Shown piece after piece: positions 17,610 to 27,083 of a stretch of DNA of 64,000 nucleotides; position 1 is the stretch's first letter; every line of letters starts with the position of its first letter. The notes below the pieces were generated by a model. That model made no database searches. It was given only the letters and a program-made list of their open reading frames with translations, and was not told the origin of the DNA. The translations under genes and the position numbers were made by a program. Source of the stretch: Desulfobacteraceae bacterium Eth-SRB1 (GTDB lineage: Bacteria > Desulfobacterota > Desulfobacteria > Desulfobacterales > ETH-SRB1). Location: positions 1,266,459 to 1,330,458 of the forward strand of contig RPGP01000040.1 of NCBI GenBank assembly GCA_004193555.1, in the 5' to 3' direction.

Positions 17610-19510
17610 TTTCTCGCCTTTCCATATCCGACATAATTCAAGGCATCTTCTATTTCATTGAGTGTAGCGGGATCGTCTATTGTGGCAGGCATCTTATATT
17701 CCCTGTTATCTGCAATACTCCTGATAGTGCCTCTCAGGATTTTTCCCGAACGTGTTTTAGGCAACCGTTTTACAACTGTGGCGGTCTTAAAGGATGTTAC
17801 AGGCCCGATTCTATCACGGACCATCTGGATAACCTCTTTTATGATTTCATCATGGTCGCGCGTAACACCGGCATTTAATACCAGAAACCCGATGGGGACC
17901 TGCCCTTTAAGCTGGTCATCGACGCCAAGAACAGCGCATTCAGCCACTTCAGGATGATCGGCCAATACCTCTTCAATGGCTCCTGTGGAAAGACGATGGC
18001 CCGCAACGTTTATAATATCGTCGGTACGGGTCATTACGTAGATGTAACCATCTTCATCGATGAAACCAGCGTCGGCTGTTTTGTAATATCCTGGGAATTC
18101 CTCAAGATAAGCGCTGACATAACGTTTGTCATTGTTCCACAGGGTAAGAAGTGTTCCCGGAGGCAGCGGAAGCCTTACGACAAGAGCGCCGATTTCACCT
18201 GCTTTGACAGGATTGTTGTCAGGATCTACTACCCGGACATCCCAACCCGGAACCGCTTTTGTGGGCGAGCCCGGTTTGACCGGAAAATGATGAATGCCCA
18301 TGCAGTTGGCGGCAATACTCCAGCCGGTTTCTGTCTGCCACCAGTGATCTATTACAGGTATGCCAAGATGATTTTCAGCCCAGTGCAGCGTGTCCGGATC
18401 AAGTCTTTCACCTGCGAGGAATAATGTTTTGAAGTTTGACAGATCATACTTTTTCATAAGCTCTGCATCGGGATCTTCCCTCTTGATGGCCCGAAAGGCT
18501 GTAGGAGCGGTGAAGAGCGCTTTGACCTTATGTTCTGATATTACACGCCAGAATGCGCCCGCATCAGGTGTGCCTACAGGCTTGCCTTCATAAATTACCG
18601 TGGTGCAACCTTTAAGCAAAGGGCCATAAACAATATAGGAATGACCAACTACCCAGCCAACATCAGATGCCGACCAAAAGACATCTCCTTTATCCATATC
18701 ATAGATTGCCTTCATACTCCATTTAAGGGCAACCATGTGTCCGCCGTTGTCACGCACAACACCTTTCGGTTCTCCGGTCGTTCCTGATGTGTAAAGAATA
18801 TACAAAGGATCTGTTGATTCAACAGGAACGCAGTCATGCGGTTTTGCCTCTGACATGGCTTCGTTCCAGTCAATGTCCCTGCCGTCTATCATGGAAGCTG
18901 TTTCTATTGGCCGCTGGAGGATAATACAACATTCTGGTTTTGATTCCGCCATTTCTATGGCCCTGTCAAGAAGCGGCTTGTATTTAATAATCCGCTTAAC
19001 TTCGATTCCACAAGAGGCTGAAACAATTACTTTTGGCGTGGCGTCGTTAATGCGGGTTGCCAGCTCATTTGCGGCAAAACCGCCGAAAACGACTGAATGG
19101 ACAGCGCCAAGACGCGCGCAAGCAAGCATGGCAATGGCGGCTTCAGGAATCATCGGCATATATATGATTACCCTGTCCCCTTTTTGCACACCCCGGGAGG
19201 CAAGGACACCTGCAAATTTTGCGACTTCGTCTCTCAGTTGACGGTAAGTAAACTTTTTAATTGAGTCTGTTACCGGGCTGTCATATATCATGGCTAACTG
19301 GTTGCCTATGCCGTTTTCAACATGGAAGTCAAGGGCGTTGTAGCAGGTGTTGACCTGCCCTCCGGAAAACCAGCGGCAGAACGGCTTTTTTGAGTCGTCA
19401 AGAACCTTTTCCCATTTTTTATACCAGTGGCAGTCCTGTGCATGTTCCCCCCAGAAACTTGCAGGGTCAGAAATCGATTTTTTATAAGTGTCTATGTACC
19501 GGTCGGTCAT
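17606..19510 (-). CDS. prpE: Propionyl/acetyl-CoA synthetase (PrpE-like)
   Basis: The start ATG at 19510 (MTDRYIDTYKKS) has AAAGGAG about nine bases upstream; an ATG at 19528 is less likely. About 634 residues. ANL-superfamily motifs: YTSGTTGEPKGVVRD (phosphate loop), WWQTETGW, KTADAGFIDEDGY hinge, and catalytic Lys in KTRSGKILRG. The FWGEHAQDCHWYKKW start and overall length fit the PrpE/ACSS3 branch more than AcsA. It activates propionate (or acetate) to the CoA ester via acyl-AMP; the lysine in KTRSGK is the site usually acetylated for control. It appears monocistronic. Confidence 0.85.
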   Translation of the reverse strand: MTDRYIDTYKKSISDPASFWGEHAQDCHWYKKWEKVLDDSKKPFCRWFSGGQVNTCYNALDFHVENGIGNQLAMIYDSPVTDSIKKFTYRQLRDEVAKFAGVLASRGVQKGDRVIIYMPMIPEAAIAMLACARLGAVHSVVFGGFAANELATRINDATPKVIVSASCGIEVKRIIKYKPLLDRAIEMAESKPECCIILQRPIETASMIDGRDIDWNEAMSEAKPHDCVPVESTDPLYILYTSGTTGEPKGVVRDNGGHMVALKWSMKAIYDMDKGDVFWSASDVGWVVGHSYIVYGPLLKGCTTVIYEGKPVGTPDAGAFWRVISEHKVKALFTAPTAFRAIKREDPDAELMKKYDLSNFKTLFLAGERLDPDTLHWAENHLGIPVIDHWWQTETGWSIAANCMGIHHFPVKPGSPTKAVPGWDVRVVDPDNNPVKAGEIGALVVRLPLPPGTLLTLWNNDKRYVSAYLEEFPGYYKTADAGFIDEDGYIYVMTRTDDIINVAGHRLSTGAIEEVLADHPEVAECAVLGVDDQLKGQVPIGFLVLNAGVTRDHDEIIKEVIQMVRDRIGPVTSFKTATVVKRLPKTRSGKILRGTIRSIADNREYKMPATIDDPATLNEIEDALNYVGYGKARK

Positions 19511-19634
19511 TCTGAATTCTCCTTTCATAATTAGATATAAAATAGAAATATCCTATAAAAATAAATAAAAATCAAGGTTGATGTCAAGATAAAGGCTGGA
19601 GGGATTAATTCGTTTGAGAGGTTTTATGAGCGGT

Positions 19635-20327
19635 TTAGCGAACGATGCATTTTTTTACCCATGGTTTTGCTATGGCTTGAAAATGTATAAGGTCATCATC
19701 ATTATAGCCGCACTCACTGGTCTGAAAGAACTCTGGATGCAGCACCCTGGTATTGTTAAACTTTTGAAGGGCGTAGAGCATTGAACCGCTGATAAACCTG
19801 GAAATGTCTTCAACAATGCGGGCATCCACCAGCGGCTTTATACATGTAGTCCTGAATTCATAATCTATATTCGATTCCATGATGATCCTGATGCTCGAAA
19901 CTATGTTATCCGGGTTGGATTTTTTTTGAATTAATGGGGAGTAGTTTAAAGGATCTGTTTTTATGTCCATTGCTATGTAATCGACGAGGCCTTCATCTAT
20001 TAGTTTCTTTATTACATGAGGCCGGCTTCCGTTTGTGTCGATTTTTACCGGATACCCCATCTGTTTTGTCTTTTCACACAGGCTCGTAAGATCTTTTTGA
20101 AGCGTCGGTTCTCCCCCGGAAATAACCACGCCGTCTAAAAAATCTTTGCGCATTTCGAGAAAATCATAGACACTGTCTTCATTCAATAGAGTATGGATGT
20201 TGTTCTTTGCAAGGTCCGGATTGTGGCAATAAGGACAGTCAAAATTACATCCTGAAAGAAAAAGCACGCAACTTATCTTGCCCGGGTAATCGATAAGAGA
20301 ACTTTTTTGCAATCCGCCTAATACCAT
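19635..20327 (-). CDS. nrdG: Anaerobic RNR-activating radical SAM protein
   Basis: 230 residues. Radical-SAM cysteines are in CNFDCPYCHNPD; the GGEPTLQKD motif follows. It is 36 bp downstream of nrdD. The enzyme uses SAM and a [4Fe-4S] cluster to make the glycyl radical on NrdD. It is longer than E. coli NrdG and belongs to the NrdG2/pyruvate formate-lyase-activase-like type. Confidence 0.92.
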   Translation of the reverse strand: MVLGGLQKSSLIDYPGKISCVLFLSGCNFDCPYCHNPDLAKNNIHTLLNEDSVYDFLEMRKDFLDGVVISGGEPTLQKDLTSLCEKTKQMGYPVKIDTNGSRPHVIKKLIDEGLVDYIAMDIKTDPLNYSPLIQKKSNPDNIVSSIRIIMESNIDYEFRTTCIKPLVDARIVEDISRFISGSMLYALQKFNNTRVLHPEFFQTSECGYNDDDLIHFQAIAKPWVKKCIVR

Positions 20328-20363
20328 AGATTTATTTTCCTGTGCTTTGAGACCTTTTTGAAA

Positions 20364-22454
20364 TTATGCCACCTTAAATGTTTTTCTCATCTCAAATTCT
20401 GACTGTTTGCCGTTATTCCACTGTTTGACAGGTCTAAGATATCCCACAACCCGTGAGTAGATTTCTGTTTCCTGCCCGCATTCAGGACATTTTTCCTGTT
20501 TTCCGTTAAGATAGCCATGAGATGGACATACGCTGAAAGTAGGCGTAAGAGTGAAATAGGGGAGCTTGAAATTGGTCGCCACTTTTTTTATAAGTCCCTT
20601 AATGGCATTTGTGTCGGTTACCAGCTCGCCTAAAAAAACATGCAGCACTGTACCACCGGTATATTTTGTCTGGAGTTTATCCTGCAACATCAGGGTTTCG
20701 TAAATATCATCAGTATAGTTTACAGGGAGCTGGGTGGAATTGGTATAGTATGGAGCAGCGCCTTTTCTATAGTCCTCTTCATTTGCGCAGATGATCTCAG
20801 GAAACCGTTTTTTGTCTAACATCGAAAGGCGGTATGTTGTTCCTTCTGCCGGTGTAGCTTCCAGATTAAAAAGATCACCTGTTTCTTCCTGTATCCTGGC
20901 AATCATGTCACGGATAAAATCCATTACCTTAAGTGAAAATGTTTGTCCTTGTTCGCTGGCGATATTTTTGCCCAGGAAATTAATACAGGCTTCATTCATG
21001 CCGATGATTCCGATAGTTGAAAAATGATTTTTCCAGTAAAGGCCGGAACCGTTCTTAATTTCTCTTAAATAGAATTTTGTGTATGGATATAGATTTCTAT
21101 CTGTAAATCGTTCAAGAATTTTTCTTTTAATTGACAGGCTTTCCTTTGCAAGAAGTGTTATCTTTTTTAGACGTTCAAAAAAGTCTTTTTCGTTTTCAGC
21201 GAGGTATCCGATGCGCGGCAGGTTTATTGTTACAACGCCGATTGATCCTGTAAGGGGATTTGCCCCGAATAGACCGCCCCCTCTTTTTAAAAGCTCTCTG
21301 TTGTCAAGACGAAGGCGGCAGCACATGGATCTGGCGTCTTCCGGTGACATATCTGAGTTTACAAAGTTTGAAAAATATGGAATTCCGTATTTGCCGGTCA
21401 TTTGCCATATTGTTTCAAAATTTGGATTATTCCAGTCAAAGTCTGATGTGATATTATAGGTTGGTATAGGGAATGTAAAAACCCTGCCTTTTGCATCCCC
21501 CTCCATCATTACCTCGGCAAATGCCTTGTTGAGCAAATCCATTTCAGGCTGGAAGTCAGAGTATGTTTCTTTTTGCTCATTTCCGCCTATGATCACCGGA
21601 CGGTCCTTAAGAATGGAGGGCACATGAAGATCCATGGTAATGTTTGTAAACGGAGTCTGAAAACCCACCCGTGTCGGGATGTTTATGTTAAAGACAAATT
21701 CCTGCAGCGCCTGTTTTATCTCTTTATAAACCAGCCTGTCATATCGGACAAAAGGGGCCAGAAGGGTGTCGAAGTTGGAAATAGCCTGGGCGCCTGCGGC
21801 TTCACCCTGCAATGTGTAGAAAAAGTTAACGATTTGTCCCATGGCCGATCTGAGATGTTTTGGAGGAGCGCTTTCCACTTTTCCTTCGACACCCTTGAAA
21901 CCCTGCTTGAGGAGATCTTCCAGATCCCACCCAACGCAGTAAATTGAAAGGAGGCTGAGGTCATGTATATGAAGGTCACCATCTTTATGGGCTTGTCTGA
22001 ACTCAGGAGGATAGATACGGTTCAGCCAGTATTCTTTGGTAATATCGGATGATATGTAATTGTTAAGACCCTGGAGGGAATAGCACATATTGCTGTTTTC
22101 TTTAATTTTCCAGTCCAGTTTCTGGATGTAGGTTTCAACAAGATTAACATTTATCTTGGCTGCTATATTTCTGATTTGAGCATGCTGTTCTCTGTATAAT
22201 ATATAAGCCTTGGCGGTTATAAAATATGGAGAATCGAGGAGCACCCTTTCAACAATATCCTGAATTTCTTCAACTTCGGGGGTGGAAGCAAGACACATTT
22301 CATGCGCCAGGGTCAAAACCCGGAGCGTCATTTTTTTTGCTTCTTTTTCTCCGAATTCTTCGGTAGCCTTTCCTGCCTTGGCAATTGCCGCTGTAATTTT
22401 GGATGAATCAAACTTTGCAATTCTTCCATCACGTTTTTTTATCTCTTCAAACAC
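20364..22454 (-). CDS. nrdD: Anaerobic ribonucleoside-triphosphate reductase
   Basis: 696 residues starting at a GTG (22454) with GAGGTG six bases upstream. The N-terminal ATP-cone (about 1-95) begins EEIKKRDGRIAKFDSSKIT. The large glycyl-radical barrel follows, then a C-terminal zinc site (CPSHGYLNGKQEKCPECG) and the radical loop RVVGYLRP. It reduces NTPs to dNTPs without oxygen. No oxygen-dependent RNR is visible. NrdR boxes lie about 245 bp upstream. The 5' leader also carries a 17-bp-arm inverted repeat. Confidence 0.96.
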   Translation of the reverse strand: MFEEIKKRDGRIAKFDSSKITAAIAKAGKATEEFGEKEAKKMTLRVLTLAHEMCLASTPEVEEIQDIVERVLLDSPYFITAKAYILYREQHAQIRNIAAKINVNLVETYIQKLDWKIKENSNMCYSLQGLNNYISSDITKEYWLNRIYPPEFRQAHKDGDLHIHDLSLLSIYCVGWDLEDLLKQGFKGVEGKVESAPPKHLRSAMGQIVNFFYTLQGEAAGAQAISNFDTLLAPFVRYDRLVYKEIKQALQEFVFNINIPTRVGFQTPFTNITMDLHVPSILKDRPVIIGGNEQKETYSDFQPEMDLLNKAFAEVMMEGDAKGRVFTFPIPTYNITSDFDWNNPNFETIWQMTGKYGIPYFSNFVNSDMSPEDARSMCCRLRLDNRELLKRGGGLFGANPLTGSIGVVTINLPRIGYLAENEKDFFERLKKITLLAKESLSIKRKILERFTDRNLYPYTKFYLREIKNGSGLYWKNHFSTIGIIGMNEACINFLGKNIASEQGQTFSLKVMDFIRDMIARIQEETGDLFNLEATPAEGTTYRLSMLDKKRFPEIICANEEDYRKGAAPYYTNSTQLPVNYTDDIYETLMLQDKLQTKYTGGTVLHVFLGELVTDTNAIKGLIKKVATNFKLPYFTLTPTFSVCPSHGYLNGKQEKCPECGQETEIYSRVVGYLRPVKQWNNGKQSEFEMRKTFKVA

Positions 22455-22490
22455 TTATATCACCTCAATTAGAAATATTATGATTAATCA

Positions 22491-22546
22491 CCACGAAGAA
22501 CACGAAGAAATTTTCTTTATCTTCACGTCCTTCGTGTTCTTCGTGG
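22491..22546. repeat. Inverted repeat in the nrdD leader
   Basis: CCACGAAGAACACGAAG (22491-22507) and CTTCGTGTTCTTCGTGG (22530-22546) are perfect 17-base complements with a 22-base loop, 37 bases before the nrdD start. Repeats of this CACGAAG type are common in many bacterial genomes; a regulatory role in the leader is possible but unproven. Confidence 0.7.
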
Positions 22547-22691
22547 TAAAAAATATCACTGTGAGTACCTTCGAGTTTTCTTAAGTTAACGACATTGGCT
22601 ATGTGCCGGCGTGGATTTCGATGTCAGACATGTGCCTGAATATGGAAAATTTGAATAAATGATAAAAGCCATCAATTTTGATGACTTAAGC

Positions 22692-22743
22692 CGAATATCA
22701 CAACATATTGTGTGTGTCAACAAACAAATTCAATATATAGTGC
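22692..22743 (-). promoter_or_regulatory. nrdDG promoter with tandem NrdR boxes
   Basis: Two 16-bp sites fit the NrdR box consensus (acaCwAtATaTwGtgt): TCACAACATATTGTGT at 22698-22713 and ATTCAATATATAGTGC at 22728-22743. They start 30 bp apart, about three helical turns, as is typical. On the minus strand TTGACA (22715-22720) and TATTCG (22692-22697) are 17 bp apart, so the downstream box fills the promoter spacer. This is the layout of ATP/dATP-dependent NrdR repression of RNR genes. Confidence 0.75.
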
Positions 22744-22779
22744 TATTTTTTTTTAAAAAAATCTGTAATCCGTAATCCG

Positions 22780-23760
22780 CTACTGTTTATGGGTCATGTG
22801 TCGGTTGACTCCTGATTTTGAAAGCTTTCTCATAGTTGGCTTTTTATCAGCAGGTGTTACCCATATATAATCCCCATATGAAAGTTCGGCCTTGCTTCCC
22901 GCCGGCGCCAGAAAAAGGGTTCTAAAAGATCCTTTTGTAAGTTTATATACCCTGTCGGGTATGCCGAATTTACGCACAATGTGACCGTTTCCGGCCAGGA
23001 CAACCATTATATTTCCTTTCAGATTATTAGCTATGGATTCGGCCATGGTGTCTTCCCACACGCACTGGGCCATATAGAAATACTCGAAATTTTCCCTTCC
23101 TCTAATATGATGGTTTTTGAATATCTCTTCAACATAGGCTCTGTGATCAGGGTTTGATGTGTTTAATTGTTTTGGAAGATATTTTTTTTCATCATATGAG
23201 AGATTTTCAATACCACCCACAGATATTTTGGAAGGTATATGGAAAGGGATATTCAGACCGACAAGCCTGATTTTTTTATCCTTTAAAAACTCCAGGATAT
23301 CAGCATATAATCCATAATCGAATTTCCAGTTTGCATACCAGTGTGTTTTTTCCAGAAAAGCTTTTTGATCCAGCTTGCCTGAAGACCACATGTCTAATTG
23401 TTGCTGATATGAATAATCAAAGGCTTCCATACCAACAGCGAGTTTCGGATGCTTCTTAAAAAGATCTTTTATAATATTTAGCTGGATATTGTGATGGGCA
23501 GGATCGGAGTGTTTTTCCCCGATATATATTACCCGGACGTCGCTTAAATCATCCATAAGCTCTTCAAAAGATACAGGCATCCCTGTTTTTGTGCAGATGA
23601 TTGTATCTATATTAAACGATTTTGATATATCCTTTATAACAAGTTTTTTTGGCGCCATGGCGCATCCCCACATAATATTCATTAATGCAATTACAATATA
23701 AATACTGCAAAGCCGTTTGTTATTAGAGCCTGTAACATTTTGTTGTTTGACATGTTTCAT
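22780..23760 (-). CDS. ChaN family haem-binding-like lipoprotein
   Basis: 326 residues. The N-terminal hydrophobic stretch ends at a lipobox around NIMWGC. The ChaN/DUF399 core is recognisable from VIYIGEKHSDPAHHNIQL, GMEAFDYSYQQQLD, and VVLAGNGHIVRKFGIPDR. ChaN of Campylobacter binds cofacial haems on the outer membrane surface and is linked to iron uptake. No iron transport genes are adjacent. It is about 100 residues longer than the bare domain, with additional C-terminal sequence after FRTLFL. Confidence 0.8.
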   Translation of the reverse strand: MKHVKQQNVTGSNNKRLCSIYIVIALMNIMWGCAMAPKKLVIKDISKSFNIDTIICTKTGMPVSFEELMDDLSDVRVIYIGEKHSDPAHHNIQLNIIKDLFKKHPKLAVGMEAFDYSYQQQLDMWSSGKLDQKAFLEKTHWYANWKFDYGLYADILEFLKDKKIRLVGLNIPFHIPSKISVGGIENLSYDEKKYLPKQLNTSNPDHRAYVEEIFKNHHIRGRENFEYFYMAQCVWEDTMAESIANNLKGNIMVVLAGNGHIVRKFGIPDRVYKLTKGSFRTLFLAPAGSKAELSYGDYIWVTPADKKPTMRKLSKSGVNRHMTHKQ

Positions 23761-23797
23761 AACTTGATCTTTTTAAATATATTAGGTAACATTAATA

Positions 23798-24055
23798 ATG
23801 TATCTTGATCAGAATCCTCTTTTTAGAAAAATTATTGTGCCATGGTATGATTCAGAAACGGTATGTTTTATTGTGATTGGCCTCATGTTTTTTGTTTTAA
23901 TTTTTGGTGTTGTGGGAATCTCAGGAGCTTATGAAAAAGTTGAATACCGTGAGCATATTTGGGTTCCCATACTTCTGGTCATTACCAGCGGACTTGTAAT
24001 CGTTTCAACGGCAATACGTTTGACAAAAAGATATTCACAGCAATTTCCAAAATAG
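23798..24055 (+). CDS. Small two-helix membrane protein, unknown
   Basis: 85 residues with two strong hydrophobic segments (ETVCFIVIGLMFFVLIFGVVG and IWVPILLVITSGLVIVSTAI) and a basic C-terminus. AGGT lies 11 bases before ATG. It is the only plus-strand gene between chaN and proC and starts 38 bp from the divergent chaN start. I do not recognise a family. Confidence 0.6.
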   Translation: MYLDQNPLFRKIIVPWYDSETVCFIVIGLMFFVLIFGVVGISGAYEKVEYREHIWVPILLVITSGLVIVSTAIRLTKRYSQQFPK

Positions 24056-24090
24056 ATTAATATAGAATACCCCTTAATCCTCTAATCCTT

Positions 24091-24942
24091 TTATGCGCTG
24101 AGCTTTTTTGAACGCAATGCCGCCGCTGCTATTGCGTCAATTATATTTTGTTTAACTCCATTGTTTTCAAGTATCTCGAAGGCTGCCTCAGTAGTACCGC
24201 CAGGTGAAGTCACCTTTTTTCTCAGGGTTTCCGGCGATTCATTCAATTTTTCCATTAGTGCAAGAGAGCCTTTGAGCGTAGCAATGGTCAGGGTATATGC
24301 ATCATTTGGGTCAAGGCCGGCGTTAATGCCCCCTTCTATCATTGATTCAATAAAATAAAACACATATGCCGGGCCGGAACCGGAGAGAGCTGTTACAGCA
24401 TCAAGATCATTTTCATTAAATTCGAGCACCTTTCCCATGGCTTCGAGAAGGGTTTTGACAATATTTACATCTTCAACTGAAGCATATTTGTTTGCGCTCA
24501 TCCCGGATATGCCGGATAGAACCAGTGCCGGTGTGTTTGGCATCACCCGTATGATTGGAAGCTTTGTTCTGGATTTTTCATCAAGAGGTGTGTAAAGTAA
24601 ATCTTCAATTTTTTGCAAAGGTATTCCTGCTGCAATGGAAATTATCAGCTTTTTAGCAGGTATCATGTAGTCTTTTTGATTTGTGATTTCTATGAGTACC
24701 TTGTATATATGCTGAGGTTTGACTGCAAGGATAACAATATCACATTTTGAGAAAAGTTTAACATTGTCATTTGCAGCTGATATGCCGTAGTTTGAACGAA
24801 AAACAGCAAGGCGCTCTTCGTTGATATCACTTACATATATCATTGAAGGGGATAGAAGGTTTGATTTTATGATTGCGCCCACAAAAGCTTCTCCCATGTT
24901 GCCTGCTCCAATAAAACCTGTTTTTTTATTAAGTGGTGACAC
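24091..24942 (-). CDS. proC: Pyrroline-5-carboxylate reductase
   Basis: 283 residues with NAD(P)-binding GFIGAGNMGEAFVGAI and the family C-terminal signature around VTALSGSGPAYVFYFIESM and VTSPGGTTEAAFEILE. It makes the last step of proline synthesis. The start is GTG with AAAGGAGG five bases upstream. It is divergent from yggT. Confidence 0.95.
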   Translation of the reverse strand: MSPLNKKTGFIGAGNMGEAFVGAIIKSNLLSPSMIYVSDINEERLAVFRSNYGISAANDNVKLFSKCDIVILAVKPQHIYKVLIEITNQKDYMIPAKKLIISIAAGIPLQKIEDLLYTPLDEKSRTKLPIIRVMPNTPALVLSGISGMSANKYASVEDVNIVKTLLEAMGKVLEFNENDLDAVTALSGSGPAYVFYFIESMIEGGINAGLDPNDAYTLTIATLKGSLALMEKLNESPETLRKKVTSPGGTTEAAFEILENNGVKQNIIDAIAAAALRSKKLSA

Positions 24943-25130
24943 GTTACCTCCTTTATGCTCATCAATGTCTGTTGTATCTATTTTTATAGTTTTATCGACT
25001 GTGTATTGAGTATGTCAACGATTTTGGGTGAAATATCTTGACTTCTCATTGATAATATACTTAATTTTAGTTAAAAAGCAGCTTGTTAAGCGGTTGCCAT
25101 GATAAAATCTCAATATAAGGTATAATCTGT

Positions 25131-25430
25131 ATGTTTATAGTCGGCTATCTTTTAAAAGCTATTGCAAATGTCGTCGATATTGTTTTACTTTTCTTTATGT
25201 GGATAGTTATAGCGCGGGCCGTCCTGTCTTGGGTAAGTCCTGACCCGTATAATCCTATCGTCCGTTTTATTCATAATGTTACAGAACCGGTTCTGTATCG
25301 CGTACGCGCATTTATTCCCATTAATTTTGGAGGCATTGATTTTTCTCCAATTATTGTTTTCCTGGCAATTATTTTTCTCAGAACCTTTCTTGTCAGCAGC
25401 ATTTTAAGATTGTCTGAAATCTTGTTATAA
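25131..25430 (+). CDS. YggT family membrane protein
   Basis: 99 residues, two to three hydrophobic helices, with the family motif ARAVLSWVSPDPYNPIVRFI and EPVLYRVRAFIP. YggT proteins are inner-membrane proteins linked to septum/envelope functions and often sit next to divIVA- or proC-like genes, as here. It is the first gene of a plus-strand run to 28964. Confidence 0.88.
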   Translation: MFIVGYLLKAIANVVDIVLLFFMWIVIARAVLSWVSPDPYNPIVRFIHNVTEPVLYRVRAFIPINFGGIDFSPIIVFLAIIFLRTFLVSSILRLSEILL

Positions 25431-25457
25431 CAACAAATTATTTACAGGTGAGATATT

Positions 25458-25961
25458 ATGAAAACAACACCACTTGATATTCAGCAGCAGCAGTTTAAAG
25501 TAAGATTTAGAGGATTTGATGTCCATGAGGTTGATCGATTTCTTGAACAGATGGCGGAATCATTTGAAATGTTGCAACGTGAAAATGAGATTGCTCAGGA
25601 AAAAATTCGCAGGATCAAGCTTGAAAGCCAGGGATATAAAGAACGTGAAGAAACCTTTAAGCGCGCTATGCTCAATTCGCAGAAAGTTATGGATCAGATG
25701 AAGACAAATGCGCGAAAATCTGCAGAATTAATAATAGCCGGCGCTGAAGTAAAAGCGGAAAAGATTTTAAACAAGGCCCACAACAGACTTGCCCAACTGC
25801 ATGAAGATATGACCGAACTTAAACGTCAGCGTATGCAGATCGAAGTTCAGATTCGTTCAGTAATTGAAACACATGCAAAACTTCTTGATATAGGAAAAGA
25901 GGGTATGGAAGCAATGGATGAAGAGGATTCCAAGCTGAAGGTGTTAAAACAGGGAACGTAA
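25458..25961 (+). CDS. DivIVA-domain coiled-coil protein
   Basis: 167 residues. The N-terminal DivIVA membrane-targeting motif is clear (TPLDIQQQQFKVRFRGFDVHEVDRFLEQM) followed by a long heptad-rich coiled coil to about residue 150. Such proteins mark curved membrane at poles and septa and recruit partners. It lies 27 bp after yggT and 23 bp before the PilT gene, which suggests a role in placing the retraction machinery at the pole. AGGTGA precedes ATG. Confidence 0.85.
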   Translation: MKTTPLDIQQQQFKVRFRGFDVHEVDRFLEQMAESFEMLQRENEIAQEKIRRIKLESQGYKEREETFKRAMLNSQKVMDQMKTNARKSAELIIAGAEVKAEKILNKAHNRLAQLHEDMTELKRQRMQIEVQIRSVIETHAKLLDIGKEGMEAMDEEDSKLKVLKQGT

Positions 25962-25984
25962 ATAAAGCATAACAGGAGCGGCTA

Positions 25985-27067
25985 ATGGCAAAAATAGATG
26001 CTTTCTTTAAATTGATGAATGACCAGGGAGCTTCAGATCTCCATCTTGTTTCAGGGCAGCCTCCTGCTCTGAGAATCAGAGGCGAGATGGAAAGGATCAA
26101 ATATAAGGTGCTGGAGAATGACGAGCTTAAAGCTATGCTCTATGAAATTGCGCCTGAGGACAAAGTTAAGGTTTTCGAAGAAACAGGGGATGTTGATTTT
26201 GGTTATGAGATACCCGGTCTTGCTAGATACAGGGCGAATTTTTTTATGCAGAAATACGGTGCGGCCGCGGTTTTCAGAGAAATTCCAGCTACAATAATGA
26301 CCGCCGAACAACTGGGTCTTCCTCCTGTTATCACCAAGCTGGCTTCCCTGCCACGTGGTCTGGTTCTGGTGACAGGGCCGACCGGGAGCGGCAAATCGAC
26401 CACCCTTGCAGCAATAATTGATGAGGCAAACCGCACCCGTAAGGATCATATTATAACCGTCGAAGATCCCATTGAATTTGTACACAAAAGCCAGGGATGC
26501 ATTGTTAACCACAGGGAGGTTGGTCTTCATACAAAAACATTCAGCTCCGCATTGCGCGGCGCATTGCGCGAGGACCCCGATATTATTCTTGTGGGTGAAC
26601 TTAGAGATCTCGAAACCATATCCCTTGCCATCGAAGCAGCATCAACCGGCCATCTTGTTTTTGGCACACTGCATACATCCAGCGCTGCAAAAACCGTTGA
26701 CCGGGTTATTGAGGTTTTTCCTTCAACCGAACAGGCCCAGATCCGATCAACACTTTCTGATGGACTAAGGGCTGTTATAGCTCAGGTGCTGTTTAAACGG
26801 ATTGATAAGAAAGGACGCTGCGCCGCTCTTGAGATATTGATAGCGAATCCTGCGGTGCGTAATCTGATTAGAGAGGGGAAAACACACCAGATAGCTTCGA
26901 TGATTCAGACAGGGAAAAAATACGGTATGCAGCTTTTGGATGATGCTGTAATGGAGCTTTACAAAAAAGGGTGGATAAGCGCTGATGAAGCCTATCTCAA
27001 GTCTAATGACAAGGGAAAGTTCAGAGCTTTGTTGAAGACCCCGCCTACGGACTTTACAGAAGCTTAG
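25985..27067 (+). CDS. pilT: Type IV pilus retraction ATPase PilT
   Basis: 360 residues. Walker A GPTGSGKSTTLA, Asp box ITVEDPIEFVH, Walker B IILVGELRDLETI, His box TGHLVFGTLHTSSA, and the C-terminal AIRNLI-like region (NPAVRNLIREGKTHQI) that defines PilT. A hexameric motor that depolymerises pili from the inner membrane. AGGAG lies six bases before ATG. No pilin or assembly genes are in the window. Confidence 0.95.
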   Translation: MAKIDAFFKLMNDQGASDLHLVSGQPPALRIRGEMERIKYKVLENDELKAMLYEIAPEDKVKVFEETGDVDFGYEIPGLARYRANFFMQKYGAAAVFREIPATIMTAEQLGLPPVITKLASLPRGLVLVTGPTGSGKSTTLAAIIDEANRTRKDHIITVEDPIEFVHKSQGCIVNHREVGLHTKTFSSALRGALREDPDIILVGELRDLETISLAIEAASTGHLVFGTLHTSSAAKTVDRVIEVFPSTEQAQIRSTLSDGLRAVIAQVLFKRIDKKGRCAALEILIANPAVRNLIREGKTHQIASMIQTGKKYGMQLLDDAVMELYKKGWISADEAYLKSNDKGKFRALLKTPPTDFTEA

Positions 27068-27083
27068 ATAGGGGTGTTGTGCC

